From the NCBI RefSeq assembly GCF_033558715.1, contig NZ_CP114606.1, forward strand, positions 1,984,001-2,048,000: a stretch of 64,000 nucleotides of DNA, written 5' to 3'. The first letter of the stretch is position 1. Every line of letters starts with the position of its first letter. The notes beneath the pieces are model-generated. The model saw only the letters and a program-made list of their open reading frames with translations, was not told where the DNA came from and searched no databases. The translations under genes were made by a program, and so were the position numbers. This document shows positions 37,267 through 46,075 of the stretch, in pieces. Source of the stretch: Acinetobacter sp. YWS30-1. GTDB taxonomy: Bacteria > Pseudomonadota > Gammaproteobacteria > Pseudomonadales > Moraxellaceae.

Positions 37267-37890
37267 TCAGGCTGACTCATGCTTCAATACTCGTTCAGCT
37301 AGAGCCTGTTTCACCACATGATATCCAGCGCTTAAGCCTAGACTTGCCATAATGAATGCCACAATAACATCTGGCCATAGACTGCCAGTGCCAAAGACTC
37401 CCACTGCTGCAAAAATGACGGCCACATTGCCGATTGCATCATTACGGCTGCACAACCAGACTGATTTCATATTGGCATCGCCATCCCGGAAAGCATATAA
37501 AATTATGGCTGTGACAACGTTTGCGATTAAGGCCAATACCCCGATGATCCCCATCGTAATGGCTTCAGGTGGAATACCTTGCATAAAGGCATAAATTACT
37601 TTGCCAATGACGACCAGACCAAATACTGCCATGGTCAATCCTTTAATCAGAGCAACTGTTGCACGCCAATACAGACTTGCACCAATCACCGCCAGAGAAA
37701 TACCATAATTCACAGCATCACCAAAGAAATCTAACGCATCTGCCCATAAGGCCGATGAATGTGCATAAGCACCGCCGATTAGCTCCACACCAAATAAGGT
37801 CAGGTTAATCAATAATGCAATCCATAAAGCTGTTCTAAATTTGCTATTAGATTTGGGCGGCGCGGGTTCATGACTACAAGTACAGGCCAT
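37267..37890 (-). CDS. Cation diffusion facilitator (short CzcD/CadF-like metal exporter)
   Basis: The 207-residue inner membrane protein has six predicted helices and stops without the usual C-terminal cytoplasmic domain of CDF proteins. Helix 2 carries ADALDFFGD with Asp51 and Asp54 as likely metal ligands, and helix 5 carries SRNDAIGN. The N-terminus has Cys3, Cys5 and His7, a possible metal-binding hook. It is transcribed from a MerR-type promoter and is divergent from a CadR-like regulator, which points to export of Cd, Zn or Co. Confidence 0.88.
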   Translation of the reverse strand: MACTCSHEPAPPKSNSKFRTALWIALLINLTLFGVELIGGAYAHSSALWADALDFFGDAVNYGISLAVIGASLYWRATVALIKGLTMAVFGLVVIGKVIYAFMQGIPPEAITMGIIGVLALIANVVTAIILYAFRDGDANMKSVWLCSRNDAIGNVAVIFAAVGVFGTGSLWPDVIVAFIMASLGLSAGYHVVKQALAERVLKHESA

Positions 37891-37931
37891 ATTATTCTCC
37901 GATGATTTTTTATCCTGAATGCGATAAAGTC

Positions 37932-37962
37932 ATTAGAAACTATGGAGTCACTCCAAGGTCAA
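37932..37962 (-). promoter_or_regulatory. MerR-type promoter and operator of the CDF gene
   Basis: On the minus strand the -35 TTGACC (37957-37962) and -10 TCTAAT (37932-37937) are 19 bp apart, longer than the usual 17. The spacer holds the dyad TGGAGT-G-ACTCCA at about 37942-37955. This is the classic layout that MerR-family activators untwist. Confidence 0.87.
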
Positions 37963-37975
37963 GCCTGAGGTATTT

Positions 37976-38386
37976 ATGTCACATTATTTGATTTCTGATA
38001 TAGCCAAGAAAACTGATTTAAGCACTGATACCATTCGATTTTATGAGAAAAGAGGTTTGATTCAGCCGAATTTTCGAGCAAGTAACCAGTATCGTTATTA
38101 TGGCGACGAGGCCTTAAAACGCTTGATTTTTATCAAACGCTGTCGTGCTTTAGGCATGTCTTTAAAAGAAATTGAATACCTGATTCAGCTGGAACAGAAT
38201 CCTGAACAGGATTGCTGTGAAGTTAACCAGATGATTGATCAGCACCTTATAGATATTTCAAATAAAATTAAAGAATTACAATTATTTAAACAGCAGTTAA
38301 TGGCGCTTCGCGAAAGCTGTAATACCCCAACCACGATTAATCATTGCCAGATTTTAAAAACACTGGAATCTATTGAAAATAGCTGA
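37976..38386 (+). CDS. cadR: MerR-family regulator, CadR-like (Cd/Pb-responsive)
   Basis: The 136-residue protein has an N-terminal MerR winged helix (YLISDIAKKTDLSTDTIRFYEKRGLI) and a dimer helix. Metal-site cysteines are at 80, 81, 115 and 124, spaced like Cys77, Cys112 and Cys119 of Pseudomonas CadR. The His-rich tail of some CadR proteins is absent. It should activate the divergent CDF gene when Cd, Pb or Zn is bound. The shared 85-bp gap contains the operator. Confidence 0.88.
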   Translation: MSHYLISDIAKKTDLSTDTIRFYEKRGLIQPNFRASNQYRYYGDEALKRLIFIKRCRALGMSLKEIEYLIQLEQNPEQDCCEVNQMIDQHLIDISNKIKELQLFKQQLMALRESCNTPTTINHCQILKTLESIENS

Positions 38387-38519
38387 AATATTTATGGATA
38401 TTTTAAACCGTTTACTGTTTATCTTTTAACTTGAAATTGAGTTAAATTATGCCAATTCCGAGTTATTTACTAGGTTGAATCCTGATTTTAGATGACTAGA
38501 ATAAAGACGTACTTTTTAT

Positions 38520-39929
38520 ATGTCTTTCGATTTCATCATGAGCATTTCTCACGTTACCGAACTTCTCTCACCTGCTGGCTCACTGAAAAATATGCGCTAT
38601 GCCTTTGCTTATGGTGCAGATGCAGTCTATGCCGGCCAGCCGCGTTATAGCTTGCGTGTTCGTAATAATGAATTTGACCATGACAATCTGGCGATTGGCA
38701 TCAAAGAAGCTCACGCGCTTGGCAAAAAGTTCTATGTGGTCGTTAATATTCAGCCGCATAACTCCAAACTGAAAAATTTTATCCGTGACCTTGAACCAGT
38801 CGTGGCAATGCAGCCAGATGCGCTGATCATGTCCGATCCTGGTCTGATCATGCTGGTGCGTGAGCATTTCCCGCACATGGACATTCACCTGTCTGTACAG
38901 GCCAATGCTGTGAACTGGGCAACTGTAAAGTTCTGGAAGAATATGGGACTTACTCGCGTAATTTTGTCACGTGAACTGTCCATCGAAGAAATCGAAGAAA
39001 TCAAACAGCAAGTTCCAGATATCGAAATCGAAGTGTTCGTACATGGTGCGTTGTGCATGGCCTATTCTGGTCGTTGCATGCTATCTGGCTACATGAACAA
39101 ACGCGATGCCAATCAGGGTGCCTGTACCAATGCTTGCCGCTGGGAATACAAGGTACTTGAAGCTAAAGAAGATGAAACGGGCGATGTGATCCCGGTTAAA
39201 AATATTGATTCTGGCTGTTGTTCAAAAGATATGGATGAAAGCCATAAAATCGCTCAACACCAGTTTGATGAACCCGTGTTATTGCAACGTAATGACGAAG
39301 ATATGTTTGCTGCTGAAGAAGATGAGCACGGCACTTATTTTATGAATTCCAAAGACCTGCGTGCTGTACAGCATGTGGAACGCCTGACCAAGATTGGCGT
39401 ACACTCTCTGAAAATTGAAGGTCGGACCAAATCTTATTTCTATTGTGCGCGTACTGCGCAGATTTACCGTAAAGCCATTGATGATGCGCTTGCTGGTAAG
39501 CCATTCGACCCTTCATTGATGACTCAATTAGAAGGTCTGGCGAATCGTGGTTATACCGAAGGCTTCCTACGCCGTCATGTACATAGTGAATATCAAAACT
39601 ATGAAAATGGTTCATCGAGTTTCGATCATCAGCAGTTCTGTGGGGAAGTATTAGAGCGTAATGGTGACTATATCAAGATTGATGTGAAAAACCGTTTTGT
39701 CGTTGGTGATTCACTAGAGCTGATGACCAGTAAAGGCAACATCACTTTTACCTTAACTGAGATCAAAGACCGTCAAGGTAATCTGATTGAAGATGCTAAA
39801 GGTTCAGGTCATATCGTTGAAATTCCAATACCAGCAGATGTCGATATGCAGTATGCCCTGCTGATCCGTAATCTGCCATCATCATCTGTAGACATTTCAG
39901 CCTCTTCATTGGCTTATCAGGCGAGTTAA
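38520..39929 (+). CDS. trhP: tRNA 5-hydroxyuridine synthesis protein TrhP (U32 peptidase family)
   Basis: The 469-residue protein has the U32 family core: ELLSPAGSLKNMRYAFAYGADAVYAGQPRYSLR at the start, VFVHGALCMAYSGRCMLSGY, ACTNACRWEYKV and SLKIEGRTKSYFYCA. The closest known relative is E. coli YegQ/TrhP, which makes ho5U34 in several tRNAs with help from Fe-S assembly and the prephenate pathway. The 4Fe-4S ferredoxin gene yfhL begins 3 bp downstream, a useful hint at an Fe-S partner. A second in-frame ATG at 38538 is possible. Confidence 0.92.
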   Translation: MSFDFIMSISHVTELLSPAGSLKNMRYAFAYGADAVYAGQPRYSLRVRNNEFDHDNLAIGIKEAHALGKKFYVVVNIQPHNSKLKNFIRDLEPVVAMQPDALIMSDPGLIMLVREHFPHMDIHLSVQANAVNWATVKFWKNMGLTRVILSRELSIEEIEEIKQQVPDIEIEVFVHGALCMAYSGRCMLSGYMNKRDANQGACTNACRWEYKVLEAKEDETGDVIPVKNIDSGCCSKDMDESHKIAQHQFDEPVLLQRNDEDMFAAEEDEHGTYFMNSKDLRAVQHVERLTKIGVHSLKIEGRTKSYFYCARTAQIYRKAIDDALAGKPFDPSLMTQLEGLANRGYTEGFLRRHVHSEYQNYENGSSSFDHQQFCGEVLERNGDYIKIDVKNRFVVGDSLELMTSKGNITFTLTEIKDRQGNLIEDAKGSGHIVEIPIPADVDMQYALLIRNLPSSSVDISASSLAYQAS

Positions 39930-39932
39930 AAA

Positions 39933-40187
39933 ATGGCGCTCTTGATTACCGATAAATGTATCAACTGTGATATGTGCTTACCGGAATGCCCAAATGAAGC
40001 AATCTATGAGGGCGAGAAGTTTTATGAAATTGATGTCAATCGTTGTACCGAGTGTGTGGGTTTCTATGATCATCAAACCTGTATTGCCGTCTGTCCGATT
40101 GAATGCATTGTGCCGCATCCCGAGCATCGGGAAACGCAAGAACAGTTAATGGAGAAATTTAAAGGTTTGAATCTGTTCAAAGCTTGA
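39933..40187 (+). CDS. yfhL: YfhL-type 2[4Fe-4S] ferredoxin
   Basis: The 84-residue protein has two cluster motifs: CINCDMCLPECP, and CTECVGFYDHQTCIAVCP with the extra residues between the second and third Cys that define the Allochromatium-type ferredoxins. Members are soluble, low-potential electron carriers. The start lies 3 bp after the trhP stop, so the two are translated from one message. This pairing suggests it supplies electrons or cluster support for TrhP. Confidence 0.94.
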   Translation: MALLITDKCINCDMCLPECPNEAIYEGEKFYEIDVNRCTECVGFYDHQTCIAVCPIECIVPHPEHRETQEQLMEKFKGLNLFKA

Positions 40188-40194
40188 ATGATGC

Positions 40195-40214
40195 ATGAAG
40201 TCTGATGACTTCAT
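40195..40214 (+). other. Inverted repeat downstream of yfhL
   Basis: ATGAAGTC and GACTTCAT flank TGAT, making an 8-bp perfect stem with a 4-base loop eight bases past the stop codon. No U-tract follows. It could be an operator or a processing site. Confidence 0.5.
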
Positions 40215-40228
40215 CTAAGAACAACCTT

Positions 40229-40437
40229 GGGGAAAGATAAAAATAAGGGTTGAAAACAAAAACTGTCCAGAGGAAAGGAACAGCTAAAAGCGATTGGGGA
40301 CGCTTTTGGCTGATCTAACAATAACTAAAAAAAGGAACCCGGGTGTTAGCATCCTGAGTTCCTATAAAGCAAAAATAATAATAGGTGTTTGAGATTAAGC
40401 ACCTGGAATGTGGGGATTCCAGGTGCTCTTTTTTTTA
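40229..40437 (+). ncRNA. Candidate GGA-rich small RNA (possible CsrA-binding RNA)
   Basis: This plus-strand stretch has no ORF but several strong hairpins and ends in a perfect terminator. It holds seven GGA motifs (at 40231, 40272, 40277, 40298, 40334, 40405 and 40414). Three fall in or at the edge of hairpin loops: AGAGGAAA in 40263-40283, ATTGGGGA in the 12-bp hairpin 40281-40312, and GTGGGG in the terminator. CsrB/RsmY-type RNAs that sequester CsrA have this design. I found no convincing promoter, so it may be processed from the trhP-yfhL message. Confidence 0.5.
40398..40436 (+). terminator. Strong plus-strand terminator ending the RNA candidate
   Basis: A 12-bp perfect stem AGCACCTGGAAT / ATTCCAGGTGCT with a 6-base loop is followed by C and eight T on the plus strand only. 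It overlaps the last bases of ahpF, which lies on the opposite strand. Confidence 0.93.
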
Positions 40438-42000
40438 CTGACCAGAGCGAATGATGTAATCAAAGGCAGATAATGATGCTTTGGCACCTTCACCAGTCGC
40501 GATGATGATCTGTTTGTAAGGAACAGTGGTACAGTCACCTGCAGCAAACACACCTTTGACATTGGTTTCATTGCGCTCGTTAATCACAATCTCACCACGG
40601 TTAGTTAGCTCAACATCGGTTCCTTTCAGGAAGTCAGTGTTCGGCAACAAACCGATCTGAACGAAGATACCTGCCAATTCAACAGTGTGCTCTTCATCAG
40701 TTGCACGGTCTTTGTATTTCAACGCTGTGACTTGTGAACCATCACCGATCACTTCGGTAGAAAGTGCATTTTTGATCACAGTCGTATTTGGCAAGCTGTT
40801 CAGTTTGTCCTGCAATACCTGATCCGCACGAAGTTTGGTATCAAATTCAACCAAGGTTACATGCTCAACAATACCCGCAAGGTCAATCGCAGCTTCTACA
40901 CCCGAGTTACCGCCACCAATCACTGCCACACGTTTGCCTTTGAACAAAGGACCATCACAGTGTGGGCAGTAAGCCACGCCACGAGTTTTGTATTCCTGTT
41001 CACCTGGAACATTCATCTCTCTCCAGCGTGCACCGGTAGATAAAATCACAGTTTTAGATTCAAGTTTCGCACCATTTTCTAAAGTCACTTCTACCAGACC
41101 ATTGGCTGTGCGATCTGCACCTTTAATGTCAGAGACACGTTGCAGGTTCATGATATCAACACCGTATTCACGCACGTGTGCTTCCATTTCAGCCGCAAAT
41201 TTTGGACCTTGGGTTTTTTGCACTGACGTATAGTTTTCAATGTCCATGGTATCCATGACCTGACCGCCCATGCGTTCAGCCACGATCCCAGTTTTGATGC
41301 CTTTACGTGCTGCATAGATCGCTGCAGTATTCCCTGCAGGTCCACCACCAATCACCAACACATCAAATGCATCTTTGGCATTGAGTTTTTCAGCATCTTT
41401 GGCTGCGGCATTGGTATCCAATTTGGCAATGATTTCTTCTAAAGTCATACGACCCTGACCGATATGTTCATTGTCCTGGAAGACCATTGGTACGGCCATG
41501 ATTTTGCGTTCTTCCACTTCGTCCTGGAAGAAAGCCCCATCAATCATGGTGGCTGTTGTACCCGGGTTATAGATAGCAATCAGGTTCAATGCCTGAACAA
41601 CATCCGGACAGTTATGACAGCTGAGTGAGACAAATACATCAAAGTCAGATTTGATCCCTAAGCCTTTAATCGATTCCAGAACTTCCGCAGAGACTTTTGG
41701 TGCATAGCCTGAAGTTTGCAGCAATGCCAGAATCAGGGAAGTAAACTCATGGCCCATCGGCAAGCCTGCAAAGAACACACGAGGCTGTTCACCGGCTTTT
41801 GCCACACCAAAGCTTGGTGCACGTTTGTTGGTACCATCAAAACGCGCAGTGACTAAATCAGAAAGTTGCGCGATTTCCTCAACCAGTTCTTTGATTTTGG
41901 CTGATTTGTCAGAGCCATCCAGAGTTGCCACTAATTCAATCGGGCCTTCCAAACGTTCAAGTAGTGTTTTTAATTGAGCTGAAGTATTTTGATCTAACAT
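40435..42000 (-). CDS. ahpF: Alkyl hydroperoxide reductase subunit F
   Basis: The 521-residue flavoprotein reduces the peroxiredoxin AhpC with NADH. The N-terminal thioredoxin-like domain has the redox pair Cys128-Cys131 (SCHNC), and the FAD domain has [14 protein letters not shown]. The second redox pair is CPHC, and [11 protein letters not shown] closes the FAD site. The ATG at 42000 has a well-placed GGAG ribosome binding site. No ahpC lies beside it. Peroxide control by OxyR is likely from family knowledge but no site was identified. Confidence 0.96.
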   Translation of the reverse strand: MLDQNTSAQLKTLLERLEGPIELVATLDGSDKSAKIKELVEEIAQLSDLVTARFDGTNKRAPSFGVAKAGEQPRVFFAGLPMGHEFTSLILALLQTSGYAPKVSAEVLESIKGLGIKSDFDVFVSLSCHNCPDVVQALNLIAIYNPGTTATMIDGAFFQDEVEERKIMAVPMVFQDNEHIGQGRMTLEEIIAKLDTNAAAKDAEKLNAKDAFDVLVIGGGPAGNTAAIYAARKGIKTGIVAERMGGQVMDTMDIENYTSVQKTQGPKFAAEMEAHVREYGVDIMNLQRVSDIKGADRTANGLVEVTLENGAKLESKTVILSTGARWREMNVPGEQEYKTRGVAYCPHCDGPLFKGKRVAVIGGGNSGVEAAIDLAGIVEHVTLVEFDTKLRADQVLQDKLNSLPNTTVIKNALSTEVIGDGSQVTALKYKDRATDEEHTVELAGIFVQIGLLPNTDFLKGTDVELTNRGEIVINERNETNVKGVFAAGDCTTVPYKQIIIATGEGAKASLSAFDYIIRSGQ

Positions 42001-42193
42001 TGCTAACGTCTCCAAAGGAGTAAATATTTATTCGATGAAGCTATATTAAGTGAATAACAAAAATAGGTAAAACAGTTTGTTTTTATCTTAATGATCGTTT
42101 TTATAGATTAAAAACCATCTCCTCATTTTATTTTTTATTATCGCTAGAATTTATGCCTTTTATCCCAAAGAAACCGAATATAGATTGGAAAAT

Positions 42194-42222
42194 AAAAATG
42201 CTCCTTTTAAAGGAGCATTTTT
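42194..42222 (-). terminator. Terminator of the TelA-type operon
   Basis: An 11-bp core stem AAAAATGCTCC / GGAGCATTTTT, extendable into the TTTTAAA loop, lies just after the last gene of the minus-strand operon. Confidence 0.9.
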
Positions 42223-42226
42223 AAGT

Positions 42227-43144
42227 TTAGAAGATTCGCTGTTCAATACGTAGCGAACGCCCCTTAATTGAATTAGCTAGTACAAATATGATTAAGCTAA
42301 GCAAGGCAAATAAGATGGCAATACCAATAATGATGACATTGGTAATCTTGCTGACTTGTTCGGCTTGCTGGGCTTGACGATCTACACTTTGTGCCACAGG
42401 CGTTAGACTTTTGCCATAGATCTGTTGCTGCATGGTCCAGATCTGTTCCGGTTTAAATCCGTATTGTTCAAACTTGTTATCCTGCCGCTCTGCTTCAACT
42501 ACTTGTGCGACATAAGGTCTGGCTGCGGATAGATCCACAGGCTTATGCAAGAGTGCAGTTTGGGCAAGTAAATAAGATTTCACCGGTGAAGCAATATCGG
42601 AATCAACCAGATAACGAGCCACTTCACTATCATTGATATTACTATCGTAATAGACCACTTGCTGATAAGCGTCTTCACGGTCATTTCTCAGGTCATATTG
42701 CCAATAAGTCAGTCCTGACCAGATCACGATAAAGGAAATCAGCCAGCCTACAAACTTCAATATGAAAGACTGAAAGCGCACATAGAAGAAGCGAAACTTC
42801 TTCAGCAATCCAACCAGAAAAAATGCACCAATAAAAGAGGAAAAGATTTTCAGAATCAGCCAGCCAAACCAGCTTAATAGAGCAAAGAAATAATCCGGAC
42901 TATCCCCAATACTGGCCAGATTAGTATCGACACTGACTGGCAAATGCAGCTGTTGAAGCTGAGTACTCAGGCCAAAAAAGCCATAAACCATTTCCTGCTG
43001 AAAGAACAGGCCTATCACGGATGCAATACAGACCGTAGAGGTGGTCAGTCCCAAAAGCATCAAATTACGTTGACGCTTTTTGAGTGCGACGACCCCTTGC
43101 TTGATTTCCTGAGGATTTACAGCATATTCATCTAAGGGCGGCAA
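42227..43144 (-). CDS. Hypothetical membrane protein of the TelA operon
   Basis: The frame starts with TTG at 43144, preceded at 6 bases by an excellent AAGGAG, so I accept this rare start. The 305-residue protein has about four hydrophobic helices: residues 28-48, 88-115, 125-145 and 270-292. A soluble region of about 115 residues rich in Asp, Gln and Tyr lies before the last. No known family is recognised. It is the third gene after two TelA-type genes and presumably works with them at the membrane. Confidence 0.78.
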   Translation of the reverse strand: MPPLDEYAVNPQEIKQGVVALKKRQRNLMLLGLTTSTVCIASVIGLFFQQEMVYGFFGLSTQLQQLHLPVSVDTNLASIGDSPDYFFALLSWFGWLILKIFSSFIGAFFLVGLLKKFRFFYVRFQSFILKFVGWLISFIVIWSGLTYWQYDLRNDREDAYQQVVYYDSNINDSEVARYLVDSDIASPVKSYLLAQTALLHKPVDLSAARPYVAQVVEAERQDNKFEQYGFKPEQIWTMQQQIYGKSLTPVAQSVDRQAQQAEQVSKITNVIIIGIAILFALLSLIIFVLANSIKGRSLRIEQRIF

Positions 43145-43181
43145 TCTCTACTCCTTTTTTTAGATCTTGGCCCTACTGCAT

Positions 43182-44315
43182 TTAGTTGGGTTTAGATCCA
43201 CTGGTACTTGATTCAATCACCAAATGATTCAGATTATCTTGTAAGGCTCTTAAACGTAGCGTTGCTTCAGTACGTTTCTGTACACCTTCTTTCTGGATCT
43301 GAATCACATCATTAACAGTTTTAATGAGGGTATTTTGCACATGTTCAAGCGTTTCAATATCAATAACAGAACGCTGGTTGGCTTTTGCCGTATCGACCGA
43401 GTTTTGATGCAATAAATCTGCATTACGGCGTAAAAGCTCATTGGTCGCATCATCAATGGTATTGGCCAGCTGTACGCTGTTCTTCTGTTCATTCAGTGAA
43501 ATGGCCAGACTGATCTGGTTTTTCCATGCTGGCAATGTGATATTTTTAATGGCATAGAATTTATCCACCAGCATCAGGTTATTGGACTGAATAATCCGGA
43601 TCATAGGCAAAGTCTGCATCGCAGATTGCTGCAATACCTGTAAATCACTGATGCGTTTTTCCAGATTATTGGCCAGATGATTTAGGTCATAGATTTTTTG
43701 CGTGGTGCTCTGATCTTGTGGCAAAGCTGTGAGCGCAGCAATTTCCTGCTGTAATTCCTGTTCACGTAAACGTCCAGCTGCAATATGAATACCCAGCTGT
43801 TTATATTCTTCCTGCACCCCATCGAACATTTTATCCAGCGTATCAACGCGGGCTTTTAATCCGGATTGCGATGTTTCAATTTCCTTGACCAGCACATCAA
43901 TCTGTTCTTTGGTGGTATTGAAATGCGAGTCAAAGTTATCTTTAACCCCTTTAAACTTGCTGATGATATTGCCCAGAAATCCTGAACTTTTTTTCTTGTT
44001 CAAGATACTGCTGGTATTCAGTTGCTGTGCCACCTGCACCACCTGATTCAGCTTTTGACCGGTTGCATCCAGATCTTTGTTCTGCACCAGATTCAGCAAT
44101 TCATCGGTATAGCTTGAAGTTTTGGTGGCTATATTTTTGCCATATTCGGCCACACTATTATGACTCATATTCTGCAGTTCTTTACGTGCTGCCAAGACCC
44201 CCTGAAAATCGGCAGGCTGCAAGCCCAGCTCTTTGAGATCCATTTGCTGAAACTTCTGTTCAGTCAGTTCAGTTGAGCTTTCGACAGGTAAATTTACTAC
44301 ATCAGATTTGGTCAT
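43182..44315 (-). CDS. telA: TelA-family toxic anion resistance protein
   Basis: The 377-residue cytoplasmic protein is mostly alpha-helical with long coiled-coil stretches. It matches the TelA/KlaA family in its core, e.g. LVDKFYAIKNITLPAWKNQISLAI, NQRSVIDIETLEHVQNTLI and the helix LRREQ-like GRLREQELQQEI. Such proteins occur in tellurite resistance and stress operons. Their mechanism is unknown. The upstream gene encodes a shorter relative and the downstream gene a membrane protein. Confidence 0.87.
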   Translation of the reverse strand: MTKSDVVNLPVESSTELTEQKFQQMDLKELGLQPADFQGVLAARKELQNMSHNSVAEYGKNIATKTSSYTDELLNLVQNKDLDATGQKLNQVVQVAQQLNTSSILNKKKSSGFLGNIISKFKGVKDNFDSHFNTTKEQIDVLVKEIETSQSGLKARVDTLDKMFDGVQEEYKQLGIHIAAGRLREQELQQEIAALTALPQDQSTTQKIYDLNHLANNLEKRISDLQVLQQSAMQTLPMIRIIQSNNLMLVDKFYAIKNITLPAWKNQISLAISLNEQKNSVQLANTIDDATNELLRRNADLLHQNSVDTAKANQRSVIDIETLEHVQNTLIKTVNDVIQIQKEGVQKRTEATLRLRALQDNLNHLVIESSTSGSKPN

Positions 44316-44331
44316 GTTTCACCTTATATTG

Positions 44332-45123
44332 TTATGTATTCGAGGGTTTCTCGAGTGACTTTTTTAACGTTTTAATCAGATTGTCCCGGCTATTATCGAG
44401 TTTTTCCAGATCACTTGTCGAGTGTTTCGTCTGGCTTTGTTTGACATGATATTGCCAGGCCGGAATCAGCACCTGTTGCGCTTCTTTAAATCGATCCAGC
44501 AGGCTATAAGACAGTTGCTGGGACAATTGCATCTGAGTAATGGCGATGTCATTACTGCTTTGCAAGGTTCTTAGGGTATGCACCTTTTTCGAAAGCCGCT
44601 CAGAAAAATTATCCAGTGGATGCTGATTCCTGACAAACTGCGGATATTCAGATAAAAATTCTTCTGCTGCCACAATATGCTTGGCCATTTGCTCACGTAA
44701 ACCGATCAGCTGCTGGAATCGAGATTGAGATTTCTGAATTTCAATTTGCAACTTACGGCTAAGGTGATCTGCCTGATCCAGTAAATAGTCCAGCTTTTTA
44801 TAGTATTCAACCTGTCTTGAGCCATAATCCAGATCAATACCCAGCCATTTCTGTAAGGCATTAAATTTACGTTTTTTCAGATATTTTTTTGATTGAGCCA
44901 ACATCTGAATCAGCTGTTCAATCGTCTGGCTCAGTTGTTGGGTCAGATGCGGATCTACCCCATTTAATAGTACGGACTGCGCCTGAATAAGTGGGTCAGC
45001 ATAATGATTCAGCTTGTATTGATCGTGGAGTAAAGGCACAAGTTCGTTGCGCTTGATACTTAGAATCTCGCTCTGCTCTACTGCAATGTCTTGGATTGGA
45101 ATCAAAACATCTATCTGTGACAT
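44332..45123 (-). CDS. Short TelA-like coiled-coil protein
   Basis: The 263-residue protein is helical and rich in Gln, Leu and Lys. Its segment LSYSLLDRFKEAQQVLIPAWQYHV corresponds to LMLVDKFYAIKNITLPAWKNQI of the TelA protein encoded 16 bp downstream, so I read it as a diverged, shorter TelA paralogue. The C-terminal helical part of full TelA is missing or shortened. It is the first gene of the three-gene operon. Function is unknown. Confidence 0.75.
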   Translation of the reverse strand: MSQIDVLIPIQDIAVEQSEILSIKRNELVPLLHDQYKLNHYADPLIQAQSVLLNGVDPHLTQQLSQTIEQLIQMLAQSKKYLKKRKFNALQKWLGIDLDYGSRQVEYYKKLDYLLDQADHLSRKLQIEIQKSQSRFQQLIGLREQMAKHIVAAEEFLSEYPQFVRNQHPLDNFSERLSKKVHTLRTLQSSNDIAITQMQLSQQLSYSLLDRFKEAQQVLIPAWQYHVKQSQTKHSTSDLEKLDNSRDNLIKTLKKSLEKPSNT

Positions 45124-45482
45124 GACCCTTTAAACTCAGTGAATTCGATTTTTATAGTACGTCTTTTCATTCAACATAACATGTAGCATTTTGCAAAGGA
45201 ATGCTTCAAGCCATAGAATTTTCTTTATATAAGTTGAAGATATTGTTGGAATTAAGTTTGGCATACAGTCATTTCTTGTACAAATTATTTTGACTATAAC
45301 CTGCTGTTTCTCTCTAGAATCTTTTCCATCGGCCTCAAATAGGCTAATAACCAACTAAATAAGAATAAGCACAATAAATGCCAAGTTATTTTATGGTCTT
45401 AATTAAGCTTTTTTACACTTAAGAATATTTATAAGGCATTATAAAACATAAATAATTCTCGAATTTTAAGCATGAATTATTT
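45124..45482. other. Intergenic region between the TelA operon and yqhA
   Basis: This divergent gap must hold the promoters for both units. A minus-strand frame at 45136-45354 has an implausible sequence and I reject it. I could not identify a confident promoter or operator. Confidence 0.55.
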
Positions 45483-46013
45483 ATGATCAAGATCAACAAT
45501 AAAGTAGGTAACCTGAGAATAAAATGGAACGTTTTTTTTCATAATACGATGTATGCCGCACGCTGGATCTTAGCACCTGTCTATTTTGGTTTATCATTCG
45601 CTTTATTATTACTGGCCTTAAAATTCTTTCAGGAAGTAATTCATGTCCTGCCGCATATCTTTAAATATACTGAAGCTGACCTGATCCTGGTGATTCTATC
45701 CCTGGTTGATATGACCATGGTGGGTGGACTTATTGTGATGGTGATGTTTTCAGGTTATGAAAATTTCGTTTCACAACTCAAAATCGATAAAAATAAAACC
45801 CGCCTGAACTGGCTCGGCACTATGGATGCCAATTCGCTTAAACTCAAAGTTGCGGCTTCCATCGTAGCTATTTCTTCGATTCATTTACTACGTATTTTTA
45901 TGGATGCTCGTAACGTCGAGAATGACAAAATCATGTGGTACATCATCATGCATCTGACTTTTGTGGTTTCTGCATTTATTATGGGTTATCTGGATAAACT
46001 CACAAAGCATTAA
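45483..46013 (+). CDS. yqhA: YqhA family (UPF0114) membrane protein, start region altered by an extra T
   Basis: The protein keeps the family blocks [52 protein letters not shown] and [21 protein letters not shown], with about four transmembrane helices. Relatives begin MERFxxNxMYA. At 45524 an ATG-GAA-CGT (MER) is present, but the run of eight T at 45532-45539 puts it out of frame; seven T would give [11 protein letters not shown]. As written, translation must start upstream at 45483 or within. This is a sequencing error, a slippage site or a true shift. Confidence 0.85.
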   Translation: MIKINNKVGNLRIKWNVFFHNTMYAARWILAPVYFGLSFALLLLALKFFQEVIHVLPHIFKYTEADLILVILSLVDMTMVGGLIVMVMFSGYENFVSQLKIDKNKTRLNWLGTMDANSLKLKVAASIVAISSIHLLRIFMDARNVENDKIMWYIIMHLTFVVSAFIMGYLDKLTKH

Positions 46014-46025
46014 AACATAGATATT

Positions 46026-46052
46026 AAAAAGCCCCATTATAGGGGCCTTTTT
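46026..46052 (+). terminator. Terminator after yqhA
   Basis: GCCCC pairs with GGGGC around a 6-base loop, with flanking A and T runs on either side. It can act on both strands. Confidence 0.85.
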
Positions 46053-46075
46053 ATATCAGCGAATTAGCTAAAAAA

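Noticed and set aside
40195..40214. The ATGAAGTC / GACTTCAT hairpin as a terminator for yfhL
   Set aside because: There is no U-tract after it, and a much stronger terminator lies 200 bases later.
45136..45354. A 72-codon minus-strand frame upstream of the TelA operon
   Set aside because: Its sequence is full of rare-looking runs, has no ribosome binding site and spans the divergent promoter region.
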